Source: an uncultured Collinsella sp.
GTDB taxonomy: Bacteria; Actinomycetota; Coriobacteriia; Coriobacteriales; Coriobacteriaceae
Reading direction: 5' to 3'
DNA: 23,748 nt
Assembly: GCA_958346935.1 (NCBI GenBank)
Contig: CATVTM010000027.1
Coordinates: forward strand, 1 to 23,748
Shown: positions 15,316 to 22,521 of the stretch, piece by piece
Layout of the letters: the number at the start of each line of letters is the position of its first letter
How positions within the stretch are numbered: position 1 is the first letter of the stretch
Made by a program: the position numbers and the translations under genes
The notes under the pieces: model-generated
Told to the model about the DNA's origin: nothing
Seen by the model: only the letters and a program-made list of their open reading frames with translations
Database searches by the model: none

Positions 15316-16479
15316 ATGTCGGAAAATATTGAGCAGCCGTTGCCGTCCACGTTTGAGGAGTTCAACGAGCAGCGCAAGGCGGCGTTTATTCGCGTCAAGG
15401 ATTACAAACAGGCCGGCAATCGCCTGGTCGGCTTTTTGTGCAGCTATACGCCGCTCGAGATTATCGATGCCGCGGGCGCTGCAAGTGTGGCCTTGTGCGG
15501 CACGTCCGATGAGGTGATTCCCGAGGCCGAGAAGGTGCTGCCGGCAAACCTCTGCCCGCTCATCAAGTCGACCTACGGCTTTGCCTATTCGCAAAAGTGC
15601 CCGTTTACGTACTTTAGCGACATGATCATCGGCGAGACCACCTGCGACGGTAAGAAGAAGATGTACGAGCTGCTTAACGAGCTCAAGCGCACGCACATTC
15701 TGCATCTTCCGCAGGGTCGCGATCGCGCCTACGAGCGTGAAAGCTGGTACGAGGAGTGCCGCCTGCTCAAGGAGGAGCTCGAGAACTTCTACGGTATTAC
15801 GATCACCGATGACGACCTTCGTGCTGCCGTCCGTCGCCGCAACCGCTTGCGTGCGGCCCAGCTCGAGATGTTTGCGCTGCAGGCCAATCAGCCGGCGGCT
15901 ATGAGCGGCGTCGACCTGATGAGCACCATGTTCGCCGGTACGTTCAGCTTTGATATCGAGGCCTATACGCAGCAGCTGGAGCATAAGGTTGCCAAGCTGC
16001 GCGAGACCTACGACGCGGGCGAGCGCCCGGTTGCGGCGGATGCCAAGCGCATTCTGATCACCGGGTGCCCGGTGGGCGGCGTGATCAACAAGATCGGTCG
16101 CACCATCGAGTCCAACGGCGGTGTGGTCGTGTGCATGGACGACTGCTCGGGCGAGCGCACGGCGGCCATGATGATCGACCCGGAGGCTCCCGACATCCTT
16201 CGCGCCATCGCCGACCGCTACCTGGACATCAACTGCTCGGTCATGACGCCCAATGACGGTCGTATGGAAAACGCGCTGGCCATGTGCGAGAAGTATCACG
16301 TCGATGGCGTGGTCGAAAACGTGCTCCAGGCCTGCCACACCTTTAACGTGGAGAGTGCCCGCATGCAGGAGGCTGTCGAGGGTGCGGGTATTCCGTACAT
16401 GAAGATCGAGACCGATTACAGCAACGGCGACATGGGTCAGATCGAGACCCGCATCGCCGCCTTCATCGAAACCCTCTAG
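15316..16479 (+). CDS. Double-cubane / 2-hydroxyacyl-CoA dehydratase-type protein (YjiM-like), paralogue 2
   Basis: A 387-residue paralogue of the preceding protein, matching the usual YjiM length (about 380-390). It keeps N-L-C-P-L-I-K-S, K-C-P-F, G-E-T-T-C-D-G-K-K-K, D-D-C-S-G-E-R and Q-A-C-H-T-F-N, and ends in T-D-Y-S-N-G-D-M-G-Q-I-E-T-R-I. The ATG at 15316 has AAGGAG 4 bases upstream; longer in-frame versions read back into paralogue 1 out of frame and are artefacts. Two such proteins next to one activase could act as a heterodimer, as in HgdA/HgdB-type dehydratases, or as two separate homodimeric reductases. The substrate is unknown. The stop codon falls inside the following hairpin repeat. 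Confidence 0.86.
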   Translation: MSENIEQPLPSTFEEFNEQRKAAFIRVKDYKQAGNRLVGFLCSYTPLEIIDAAGAASVALCGTSDEVIPEAEKVLPANLCPLIKSTYGFAYSQKCPFTYFSDMIIGETTCDGKKKMYELLNELKRTHILHLPQGRDRAYERESWYEECRLLKEELENFYGITITDDDLRAAVRRRNRLRAAQLEMFALQANQPAAMSGVDLMSTMFAGTFSFDIEAYTQQLEHKVAKLRETYDAGERPVAADAKRILITGCPVGGVINKIGRTIESNGGVVVCMDDCSGERTAAMMIDPEAPDILRAIADRYLDINCSVMTPNDGRMENALAMCEKYHVDGVVENVLQACHTFNVESARMQEAVEGAGIPYMKIETDYSNGDMGQIETRIAAFIETL

Positions 16480-16580
16480 CTTCCTCAGGCACCGGATCTT
16501 GCTCCTCAAACCGTCGCTTGCGTACCCAAAGTACGCTGCGCTCCTCTTTCGGGGCAATCTCCGGCACCTGAGAAACCTAG
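16476..16580. repeat. Long imperfect hairpin repeat, copy B
   Basis: The 30-base end segments (16476-16505 and 16551-16580) are inverted copies matching at 23 of 30 positions, beginning and ending in CTAG. The centre has GCGTAC/GTACGC around CCAAA. The element includes the stop codon of paralogue 2. The core AAACCGTCGCTTGCGT is identical to copy A. Confidence 0.75.
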
Positions 16581-16634
16581 AGCTAAGGCGCCTGAACGCG
16601 CCGCTATCTTTGATGTTTAGATTGGGAGAGAGCC

Positions 16635-17399
16635 ATGATAGGGATCGGGATCGATATCGGGTCTACGGCGGCTAAGGCCGCTGTGGTCGACGGGGAGGGT
16701 TCGGTGGCGTGGACGTGCGTGCAGCCAACCGGGTTCTCCTCGGTCGATGCTTCCGAGCGGCTGCGCGAGGCACTGGCAGCGGCTGGCTATGACGTGGCTG
16801 CCGACGACGTGCGCGTGATCGCGACTGGCTACGGCCGTGTCGCCGTGCCCTATGCGCACAAGGTCGTGACTGAGATCACCTGTCACGGCACCGGTGCCGT
16901 GCGCCTGTTCGGCGATCACGGCACGGTGATCGACGTGGGCGGTCAGGACACTAAGGTCATTCAGCTTAAAAGTGGCCGCGTGGCCAAGTTTGCCATGAAC
17001 GACAAGTGCGCCGCCGGCACGGGGCGCTTTTTGGAGATCATGGCCGACCGCCTAGGCATTTCCCAGCAGCAGATGGCCGACCTTGCGCGTTCCGGTGAGC
17101 CCACCAAGATATCCAGCATGTGCACGGTCTTTGCCGAAAGCGAGGTCATCAGCCTGATCGGTCGTGGCGAGCCGCGCGAGAACATTGCGCGCGGCGTGAT
17201 CGAGAGTGTCGTGTCGCGCGTGGCCACTATGGCCGGGCAGGCAGCGGGCGCCCCGTACTATCTGACCGGTGGCCTGTGCGAGAACGCCTATGTGGTGGAG
17301 CGTCTGGGCGAACTTTTGGGCGCACCCGTGACCACCTCGCCCCAGGCTCGCTTTGCCGGAGCGATCGGCGCGGCCATTCGAGCCCAGGCGCTCATGTAA
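16635..17399 (+). CDS. Acyl-CoA dehydratase activase / double-cubane protein activator (YjiL/HgdC-like)
   Basis: A 254-residue ASKHA-fold ATPase. The phosphate-binding G-I-D-I-G-S-T-A-A-K is at 5-14, the second phosphate loop V-I-D-V-G-G-Q-D-T-K at 98-107, and adenosine-site glycines lie in Y-L-T-G-G-L near residue 214. Cys125 (N-D-K-C-A-A-G-T-G-R-F) and Cys163 (S-S-M-C-T-V-F-A-E-S-E) are the two cysteines that, one pair from each monomer, hold the bridging 4Fe-4S cluster in HgdC. ATP hydrolysis drives electron transfer into the partner, here most plausibly the YjiM-like proteins upstream. Length is normal for the family. The ATG has GGGAGAG upstream. It lies 83 bases before selD. Confidence 0.92.
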   Translation: MIGIGIDIGSTAAKAAVVDGEGSVAWTCVQPTGFSSVDASERLREALAAAGYDVAADDVRVIATGYGRVAVPYAHKVVTEITCHGTGAVRLFGDHGTVIDVGGQDTKVIQLKSGRVAKFAMNDKCAAGTGRFLEIMADRLGISQQQMADLARSGEPTKISSMCTVFAESEVISLIGRGEPRENIARGVIESVVSRVATMAGQAAGAPYYLTGGLCENAYVVERLGELLGAPVTTSPQARFAGAIGAAIRAQALM

Positions 17400-17441
17400 G
17401 GGGCGGTGTCATTCGCCGTCCGCTCTCGGCGCCGCCATGCG

Positions 17442-17447
17442 TATACT
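17442..17447 (+). promoter_or_regulatory. -10 box upstream of selD
   Basis: TATACT lies 36 bases before the selD ATG at 17483; no -35 consensus is visible. It may give the selenium genes their own transcript, separate from the activase. Confidence 0.4.
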
Positions 17448-17482
17448 GGGAGGAACTGATTGACCTATGAGAGGAGGAATCG

Positions 17483-18532
17483 ATGGCTGACGATGTTATT
17501 AAGCTCACGCAGATGACCGCTGCCTCTGGTTGAGCTGCTAAGTTGGCTCCTGGAGCCCTCGCCCAGGTCCTGGGCGACTTGCCCAATGTGCATAACGACA
17601 ACCTGCTCGTGGGGTTCGATACCTCCGACGATGCGAGCGTCTTTCGCGTAGGGGAGAACCTGGGGCTCGTGCAGTCCATCGACTTCTTTCCGCCGATGGT
17701 CGACGACCCGTTTCTGTTTGGCCAGATTGCCGCAGCCAACTCGCTGTCGGACATCTACGCCATGGGCGGGCGGCCGAGCCATGCCATGAACCTGCTCTGC
17801 ATACCCAGTTGTCTGGGCGTTGAAGTTGCCGGTCAGATTCTGGCGGGCGGCGCCGACAAGTGCGTCGAGGCGGGTTGCTCCATCGCGGGCGGCCACACCA
17901 TCAACGACGACGAGCCCAAGTACGGGCTGTCCGTGAGCGGTTTTGTCGCGCTCGACCGCATGCTCGCCAACAGCGGCGCACGCGCAGGCGATGTTCTGCT
18001 GCTGACCAAGGCGATCGGCTCGGGCATCATCACCACGGCCATTAAGGGCGAGCTCATCGAGCAGGACGAGGCCGCAGCCATGTTTGACTCGATGCGCACC
18101 CTCAACGAGGCGCCGATTCGTCTGGCCGAGGGGCTTGAGCTTCACGGCTGCACCGACATTACGGGCTTTGGCCTGATCGGGCACGCGTGCGAGATGGCCG
18201 AGGGCTCGGGCGTGCAGGTTGAGCTTGCGTCGGGGGCGGTGCCGCTCTTTGACCAGGTGCTCGACATGGCGCGTCTGGGCATTATCCCCGCGGGCTCCTA
18301 CCGCAACCAGGACTTCTTTGGCCCGCGCGTGACGGCTGACGATGACCTGGAGCCGGGCATGCTCGACGCGCTGTACGATCCGCAGACGTCTGGCGGCCTG
18401 CTTATCGCGGCACCTGCTGCCGATGTGGATGAGCTTGCGCGCCGCCTACATGCCGAAGGACGTATCGCCGCCGTTGTCGGGCGCGTGTGCGAGCCGGTGC
18501 CAGGCGGTCCTGCCGTCCACGTTGTGCATTAA
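17483..18532 (+). CDS. selD: Selenide, water dikinase, selenocysteine-containing (TGA at codon 17)
   Basis: SelD makes selenophosphate from selenide and ATP. Reading from the ATG at 17483 (AGGAGG 5 bases upstream) gives MADDVIKLTQMTAASG, then TGA at 17531-17533, then A-A-K-L-A-P-G-A-L. Reading TGA as selenocysteine gives A-S-G-U-A-A-K, which puts Sec17 and Lys20 exactly where the essential Cys17 and Lys20 lie in E. coli SelD. The product is then 349 residues, the normal family length. Downstream features are H-N-D-N-L-L-V-G-F-D-T, the A-N-S-L-S-D-I-Y-A-M-G-G motif, A-G-G-H-T-I-N-D and T-D-I-T-G-F-G-L-I-G-H. An ordinary gene call would begin at TTG 17543 and lose the active site. Expression requires SelA, SelB and tRNA-Sec encoded elsewhere. 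Confidence 0.95.
17545..17575 (+). promoter_or_regulatory. Candidate bacterial SECIS hairpin(s) of selD
   Basis: Two stems follow the TGA: GGCTC/GAGCC (17545-17557, loop 17-19 bases after TGA) and GCCCAG/CTGGGC (17561-17575, loop GTC 34-36 bases after TGA). The second has G first in the loop, as bacterial SECIS elements often do; the first has the more usual spacing. Which one SelB recognises cannot be decided here. Confidence 0.5.
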
Positions 18533-18548
18533 GGAAAACCGTTTATGC

Positions 18549-18578
18549 GACCGCCTACTGTTCTGGGCGGTCCCTTTT
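18549..18578 (+). terminator. Terminator-like hairpin between selD and yedF
   Basis: GACCGCC (18549-18555) pairs with GGCGGTC (18566-18572) around a 10-base loop, followed by CCTTTT. Within a likely operon it could attenuate read-through, lowering yedF relative to selD, or protect the mRNA end. Confidence 0.45.
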
Positions 18579-18592
18579 GAAAGGATGTAACT

Positions 18593-19219
18593 ATGTCTAC
18601 CAAGATTGAAGTCAATGCCATGGGCGATGCCTGCCCGCTGCCCGTTGTTAAGACGCTCAAGGCGCTCAAACAGCTCGATGGCGAGGGTGCCGTGGTGACC
18701 TCGGTCGATAACGAGACCGCCGTCAAGAACATCTCCAAGATGGCGCAGGAGAAGGGCTGCACGGCCTCGGTCGAGAAGGTTTCTGACGCCGAGTGGCACG
18801 TGACCGTGGCGACCTCTAGCGCCGTTGCCGTGGCTGATCCCGAGCAGGATGGCGCTGCCTTCTGTGATGCCAGCGCCGGCAAGGGCAAACTTGTCATTTC
18901 CGTCTACACCGATTGCATGGGCCGTGGCGACGACGAGCTGGGCCACAAGCTCATGAAGGCGTTTATCTTCGCCGTGACGCAACAGGAGGAGCTGCCCGCG
19001 ACCATGTTGTTCTACAACGGCGGCGCCAAGCTCACCGTCGAGGGCTCGCCGGTGCTCGACGACCTGAAGGGACTGGCCGAGCAGGGCGTCGAGATTCTCA
19101 CCTGCGGTACCTGCCTCGATCACTATGGCATTAAAGACCAGCTTGCGGTGGGCGAGGTCACCAACATGTACGTGATCGTGGAGAAGATGGAGCAGGCCGT
19201 GCGCGTCGTGCGCCCGTAG
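18593..19219 (+). CDS. yedF: Selenium metabolism protein YedF (TusA-DsrE fusion)
   Basis: A 208-residue protein with two domains. Residues 1-75 are TusA/SirA-like with the C-P-L-P motif (Cys14-Pro15), the site that carries a persulfide or perselenide in this family. Residues about 95-208 are DsrE-like, with L-T-C-G-T-C-L-D-H-Y-G holding Cys171 and Cys174. This fused layout is the form regularly found beside selD and is taken to handle reactive selenium before SelD; the reaction itself is not established. The ATG at 18593 has GAAAGGA upstream. It lies in the same direction after selD, ahead of the DUF3343 gene by 18 bases. Confidence 0.92.
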   Translation: MSTKIEVNAMGDACPLPVVKTLKALKQLDGEGAVVTSVDNETAVKNISKMAQEKGCTASVEKVSDAEWHVTVATSSAVAVADPEQDGAAFCDASAGKGKLVISVYTDCMGRGDDELGHKLMKAFIFAVTQQEELPATMLFYNGGAKLTVEGSPVLDDLKGLAEQGVEILTCGTCLDHYGIKDQLAVGEVTNMYVIVEKMEQAVRVVRP

Positions 19220-19237
19220 CGTTTGGGCGGGATTGCC

Positions 19238-19489
19238 ATGAGAGAAAAGCGCCCGGCGCTTGTCATCACGTTTCCTACCACGGCGGCCGCCATGGGGTGC
19301 GAGACCCTATGCGTCGAGCGCGGCCTTCCCGGGCGCACGATTCCCGTGCCCGGGGAGGTCGCTGCCGGCTGCGGCTTGGCGTGGAAGGCGCTGCCTTCGG
19401 ATGAGGACCTGCTGCGCGGCGAGCTTGCCGCGGCGGGCGTCCCCACCGAGGGCTTTACGGTAATCGACATGTGGGAGGTCGTGCGATGA
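19238..19489 (+). CDS. DUF3343 domain protein, putative selenium or sulfur carrier
   Basis: An 83-residue protein starting MREKRPALVITFPTT. Its G-C-E-T-L-C (Cys21, Cys25), P-G-R-T-I-P-V-P and G-C-G-L-A-W-K (Cys45) fit the DUF3343 family, a small fold often encoded next to selD/yedF or cysteine desulfurases and proposed to bind or pass on sulfur or selenium. No enzyme activity is known. The ATG at 19238 is preferred to a TTG at 19223. Its ribosome site is poor (GGGCGGG), and the stop overlaps the next ATG (ATGA), so it is probably translated by coupling with both neighbours. Confidence 0.85.
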   Translation: MREKRPALVITFPTTAAAMGCETLCVERGLPGRTIPVPGEVAAGCGLAWKALPSDEDLLRGELAAAGVPTEGFTVIDMWEVVR

Positions 19490-20625
19490 TCTATCTGGAT
19501 AACGCAGCGACGACCATGCACAAGCCGCAGACGGTCATCGATGCCGTGACGCAGGCGATGTGCTCGCTCGGCAATGCCGGACGTGGCGCGACGTCGGGCG
19601 CGCTCGATGCCGCTCGTACGATTCACGCTTGCCGTGCCAAGCTCGCGCGCCTTTTAGGTTGCCCGCGGGCCGACCATATTTGTTTTACGCCCAACTCCAC
19701 GGCGGCGCTCAACACCGCCATCTGTGGCGTGGTGCGCCCCGGCGACCGCGTGGTCACGACGGTGCTCGAGCACAACTCGGTGCTACGTCCGCTCAACCGC
19801 CTGGCGGCAGAGCAGGGTGTTACCGTTGAGCATGCGGGTTGCGATGCGAACGGCGTGCTCGACTATGACGAGCTCGAGCGGTTGGTCACGCCGGGCACGC
19901 GTGCTGTGGTGGTGACGCACGCCTCCAATGTGACCGGCAATGAGGTCGACATTGCGCGCGTGGCCGCCATGGCCCATGCGGCCGGTGCGCTCGTGATCGT
20001 CGATGCCTCGCAGTCTGCCGGCACGGCGCATATCGATATGCAGGCCATGGGGCTCGACGTGGTGTGCTTTACTGGCCACAAGGGGCTCATGGGTCCGCAG
20101 GGGACCGGCGGGCTGGCCGTGGCGGAGGGCATTGACGTGGCGCCGTGGGCCATGGGCGGTACGGGCGTGCACAGCTTCGATACGCTGCAGCCGCTTGAGT
20201 GGCCCACGCGCCTTGAGGCGGGCACGCTCAACGGCCACGGCATCGCGGGACTTTCTGCCGGTCTCGACTTTATCGAGGCACAAGGCGGGGTCGAGGCGAT
20301 TGCTGCCCACGAGCGTGCACTCGCTGATCGCTTCCTTTCCGGTGTGCGCGAGATTCCGGGGATTAAGCTCTACGGTGCCTTTGACCAGCCGACGCGCTCT
20401 GCGATTGTGTCGCTCAACGTGGGCGATATCGACTCTGCCGAGATCTCGGATGCGCTCATGCAAGGGTGGGGGATTGCGACGCGCCCCGGCGCCCATTGCG
20501 CCCCGCTCATGCACCGTGCGCTGGGGACCGAGCGCCAGGGCGTCGTCCGCTTCTCGTTTGGGTATTTCAACACGACCGAAGAAGTCGACACGGCTATCGA
20601 TGCTCTGTGCGATTTAGCCTGCTAA
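19486..20625 (+). CDS. Class V aminotransferase, cysteine desulfurase / selenocysteine lyase-like
   Basis: A 379-residue PLP enzyme. The N-terminus is M-I-Y-L-D-N-A-A-T-T. The PLP lysine is Lys199 in F-T-G-H-K-G-L-M-G-P-Q-G, preceded by the aspartate of V-D-A-S-Q-S near 172-177. Cys338 in R-P-G-A-H-C-A-P is the nucleophile position of group II (SufS/CsdB) desulfurases. Such enzymes remove sulfur from cysteine or selenium from selenocysteine. Position at the end of selD-yedF-DUF3343, with an ATGA overlap, argues that it supplies selenium (or sulfide) to this set rather than serving iron-sulfur assembly; no suf or isc scaffold genes are here. A strong terminator follows. Confidence 0.92.
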   Translation: MIYLDNAATTMHKPQTVIDAVTQAMCSLGNAGRGATSGALDAARTIHACRAKLARLLGCPRADHICFTPNSTAALNTAICGVVRPGDRVVTTVLEHNSVLRPLNRLAAEQGVTVEHAGCDANGVLDYDELERLVTPGTRAVVVTHASNVTGNEVDIARVAAMAHAAGALVIVDASQSAGTAHIDMQAMGLDVVCFTGHKGLMGPQGTGGLAVAEGIDVAPWAMGGTGVHSFDTLQPLEWPTRLEAGTLNGHGIAGLSAGLDFIEAQGGVEAIAAHERALADRFLSGVREIPGIKLYGAFDQPTRSAIVSLNVGDIDSAEISDALMQGWGIATRPGAHCAPLMHRALGTERQGVVRFSFGYFNTTEEVDTAIDALCDLAC

Positions 20626-20648
20626 AGCTGCTAGACCGTTTATACTTG

Positions 20649-20679
20649 CGGGACGGGTGTTTTTGCCCGTCCCGTTTTT
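20649..20679 (+). terminator. Rho-independent terminator of the selenium operon
   Basis: CGGGACGGG (20649-20657) pairs perfectly with CCCGTCCCG (20666-20674) around an 8-base loop, followed by five T residues. A TATACT box at 20641-20646 just upstream may be the -10 of the next gene; transcripts from it would start inside this hairpin. Confidence 0.88.
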
Positions 20680-20702
20680 GTTTCGACCCGAAAGGTGTGC
20701 AT

Positions 20703-22061
20703 ATGGCCTCATCCGCTCCGCGCGGTTTGCGCTCCGACCATGTCGTTACCGTCGGCATTGCGCTGTTTTCGATGCTCTTTGGCGCCGGTAACCTCATTAT
20801 TCCGCCGCTGCTGGCGCTGCAGGCAGGTTCTGCCACGCCGGTCGCCATGCTCGGCTTTCTGATTGCCGCCATCGGTCTGCCCGTCATGGGATTTATCGCC
20901 GTCGCGCTCGCCGGCACGGCCCGCGAGCTGGCCGGGCGCGTGCATCCTAAGTTTGGCGAATTTTTCGTTGCGGCGGTCTACCTGGCCATCGGTCCGTGCC
21001 TGGCCATTCCGCGCACAAGCTCTACGGCGTTCGAAATGCTGGTGCCGCTGCTGCCCGAGGGCGTTTCGCTCGGCGTAGCACGTCTGGTGTTTGCCATCGG
21101 GTTCTTCGTCGTCGCGTTTGTGCTCACGCTGCGCCCGGGTGTCATCACGCGCGTGCTCGGCCGCATTACGGGCCCCGCGCTTATTGCACTCATCGTGCTA
21201 GTCGTGGGTGCTGCCGTGATTTCGCCGCTGGGACCGGCTGCCGCGCCTCAGGCTCCCTACGATGCAGGTGCCGCCGTGCAGGGCTTCTTGACCGGCTATC
21301 AGACCATGGACCTGCTCGCGTCACTCGCCTTCGGCATCATCATCGCCGAGACCATCCACGAGTTGGGTGTTACCGATGACAAACGCGTGGCCTTCGAGAT
21401 TTCGCGTTCCGGTGTGATCGCCGGCGTGCTCATGGCCATCATCTACTGCGGCTTGGGGCTTGCCGGTATGCAGCTCGGCACCGTGATGCCCGACGCTACC
21501 AACGGTGCCGCCATCCTTGCCCGCTCTGCCTCCATGCACTTTGGCCTTGCCGGCACGGTCGTGGTCTTCGCCATCTTCTTCCTTGCCTGCATGAACGTGT
21601 GCATCGGCCTCATCAGCTGCTGCTCGCGTTACTTCTGCGAGACGTATGTGGTCGAAGGGGGAGCGGAGGCCTCCGAGGAGGCCATGAGCCGTCCCTTTGC
21701 GATTCTCGCCTTTGTGTTTGCAGCGTTTTCGTGCGTGCTCTCCAACGTAGGCCTCGACGTGATTCTTATGTTCTCGGTGCCTATGCTCAACGCCTTGTAT
21801 CCCGTTGCCATCGTGCTGGTACTGATGGGCCTGGTGCACGGTTTTTGCGACGCTCATCCGCAGGTGTGGGTCTGGGTCGGCGGCGTTGTCGCGGTACAGA
21901 GCGTAATCACTTCGGTCCGCGACGCGTTCTTTGCGGGCGCGTGGCTGCCGTTCGATGCGTTGCCGCTGGCAGATATTGGTGCTGCGTGGGCACCGGTTGC
22001 TGTGGCGGCGTTTTTAATCGGTCTGGTTCATAGCCAGTTTGTCACACATTCGAGGAGCTAG
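20703..22061 (+). CDS. Branched-chain amino acid transporter, LIVCS (BrnQ) family
   Basis: A 452-residue inner-membrane carrier with about 12 hydrophobic helices. The N-terminal helix contains F-G-A-G-N-L-I-I-P-P, the LIVCS signature, and a second helix has L-A-I-G-P-C-L-A-I-P-R-T. The internal G-Y-Q-T-M-D-L-L-A-S-L-A-F-G and Y-C-G-L-G segments also match BrnQ. The family imports leucine, isoleucine and valine by Na+ or H+ symport. The ATG at 20703 has AAAGGTG upstream. It follows the selenium-operon terminator and is probably transcribed separately. Confidence 0.92.
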   Translation: MASSAPRGLRSDHVVTVGIALFSMLFGAGNLIIPPLLALQAGSATPVAMLGFLIAAIGLPVMGFIAVALAGTARELAGRVHPKFGEFFVAAVYLAIGPCLAIPRTSSTAFEMLVPLLPEGVSLGVARLVFAIGFFVVAFVLTLRPGVITRVLGRITGPALIALIVLVVGAAVISPLGPAAAPQAPYDAGAAVQGFLTGYQTMDLLASLAFGIIIAETIHELGVTDDKRVAFEISRSGVIAGVLMAIIYCGLGLAGMQLGTVMPDATNGAAILARSASMHFGLAGTVVVFAIFFLACMNVCIGLISCCSRYFCETYVVEGGAEASEEAMSRPFAILAFVFAAFSCVLSNVGLDVILMFSVPMLNALYPVAIVLVLMGLVHGFCDAHPQVWVWVGGVVAVQSVITSVRDAFFAGAWLPFDALPLADIGAAWAPVAVAAFLIGLVHSQFVTHSRS

Positions 22062-22072
22062 GGTTTCTGCGC

Positions 22073-22101
22073 TTGCACAGGCGGGGAGTCTCCCCTATAA
22101 T
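22073..22101 (+). promoter_or_regulatory. Strong sigma-70-type promoter of the tRNA pair
   Basis: TTGCAC (22073-22078) and a perfect TATAAT (22096-22101) are 17 bases apart. Transcription would start near 22108, about 45 bases before tRNA-Pro. Confidence 0.75.
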
Positions 22102-22152
22102 TTCCTTCGCTTTGGGACACGCAAGGTTTAGACCTTAGCTGCTCAACACCTT

Positions 22153-22229
22153 CGGGACGTGGCGCAGTTTGGTAGCGCGCCTGCTTTGGGAGCAGGATGT
22201 CGCAGGTTCAAATCCTGTCGTCCCGACCA
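22153..22229 (+). tRNA. tRNA-Pro (TGG anticodon)
   Basis: Acceptor arms CGGGACG and CGTCCCG pair, followed by A and an encoded CCA. The anticodon stem CCTGC/GCAGG holds the loop TTTGGGA, giving anticodon TGG at 22187-22189. The T-arm reads CAGGTTCAAATCCTG. Length is 77 bases. Confidence 0.97.
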
Positions 22230-22235
22230 TATCTT

Positions 22236-22309
22236 GCGGGCGTAGTTCAATGGTAGAACCCCAGCCTTCCAAGCTGATGACGCGGGTTCGATTCCCGTCG
22301 CCCGCTCCA
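22236..22309 (+). tRNA. tRNA-Gly (TCC anticodon)
   Basis: Acceptor arms GCGGGCG and CGCCCGC pair, followed by T and an encoded CCA. The anticodon loop CTTCCAA gives TCC at 22268-22270. The T-arm is CGGGTTCGATTCCCG. It lies 6 bases after tRNA-Pro and shares its promoter. Confidence 0.97.
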
Positions 22310-22321
22310 TAGGATAGTTTT

Positions 22322-22357
22322 AACGGCTTTGGCTCCATTTGGTGCCAGAGCCGTTTT
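22322..22357 (+). terminator. Terminator of the tRNA operon
   Basis: AACGGCTTTGGC pairs with GCCAGAGCCGTT (one T-G pair), extended by CC/GG across one mismatch, with a 4-base ATTT loop. The 3' arm runs into TTTT at 22354-22357. Confidence 0.85.
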
Positions 22358-22389
22358 CTTATATATGCCGGGGACCCCACATCCCCACC

Positions 22390-22460
22390 TAAGTTGCGGT
22401 GAAATAGTTCCTGGATTAGCCGCAAAAGCTGTTATCCAGGAACTATTTCACCGCAACTTA
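22390..22460. repeat. Dispersed palindromic element, copy 2
   Basis: Arms 22390-22416 and 22434-22460 are perfect 27-base inverted repeats with a 17-base loop. The outer 18 bases equal those of copy 1, but the inner arm is TTCCTGGAT. The loop contains AGCCGCAAAA, the reverse complement of TTTTGCGGCT in the copy 1 loop, so the two copies lie in opposite orientation. Confidence 0.87.
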
Positions 22461-22521
22461 TTGAGGCCGAGCGGGTTGGGTCGATGATGGGTTCTGTTGC
22501 CGAGAAGATGAGGGCAGCCGG

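Noticed and set aside
17543..17545. TTG as start of selD
   Set aside because: It would remove the Sec/Lys active-site loop and has no ribosome site, whereas the ATG at 17483 has AGGAGG and restores the conserved N-terminus.
20466..20702. Extended N-terminus for the BrnQ-type transporter
   Set aside because: It overlaps the end of the desulfurase gene out of frame and crosses a strong terminator; the LIVCS signature begins just after the ATG at 20703.
22236..22521. Integration site at the tRNA-Gly 3' end
   Set aside because: No direct repeat of the tRNA 3' end was found downstream within the window and no integrase gene is visible.
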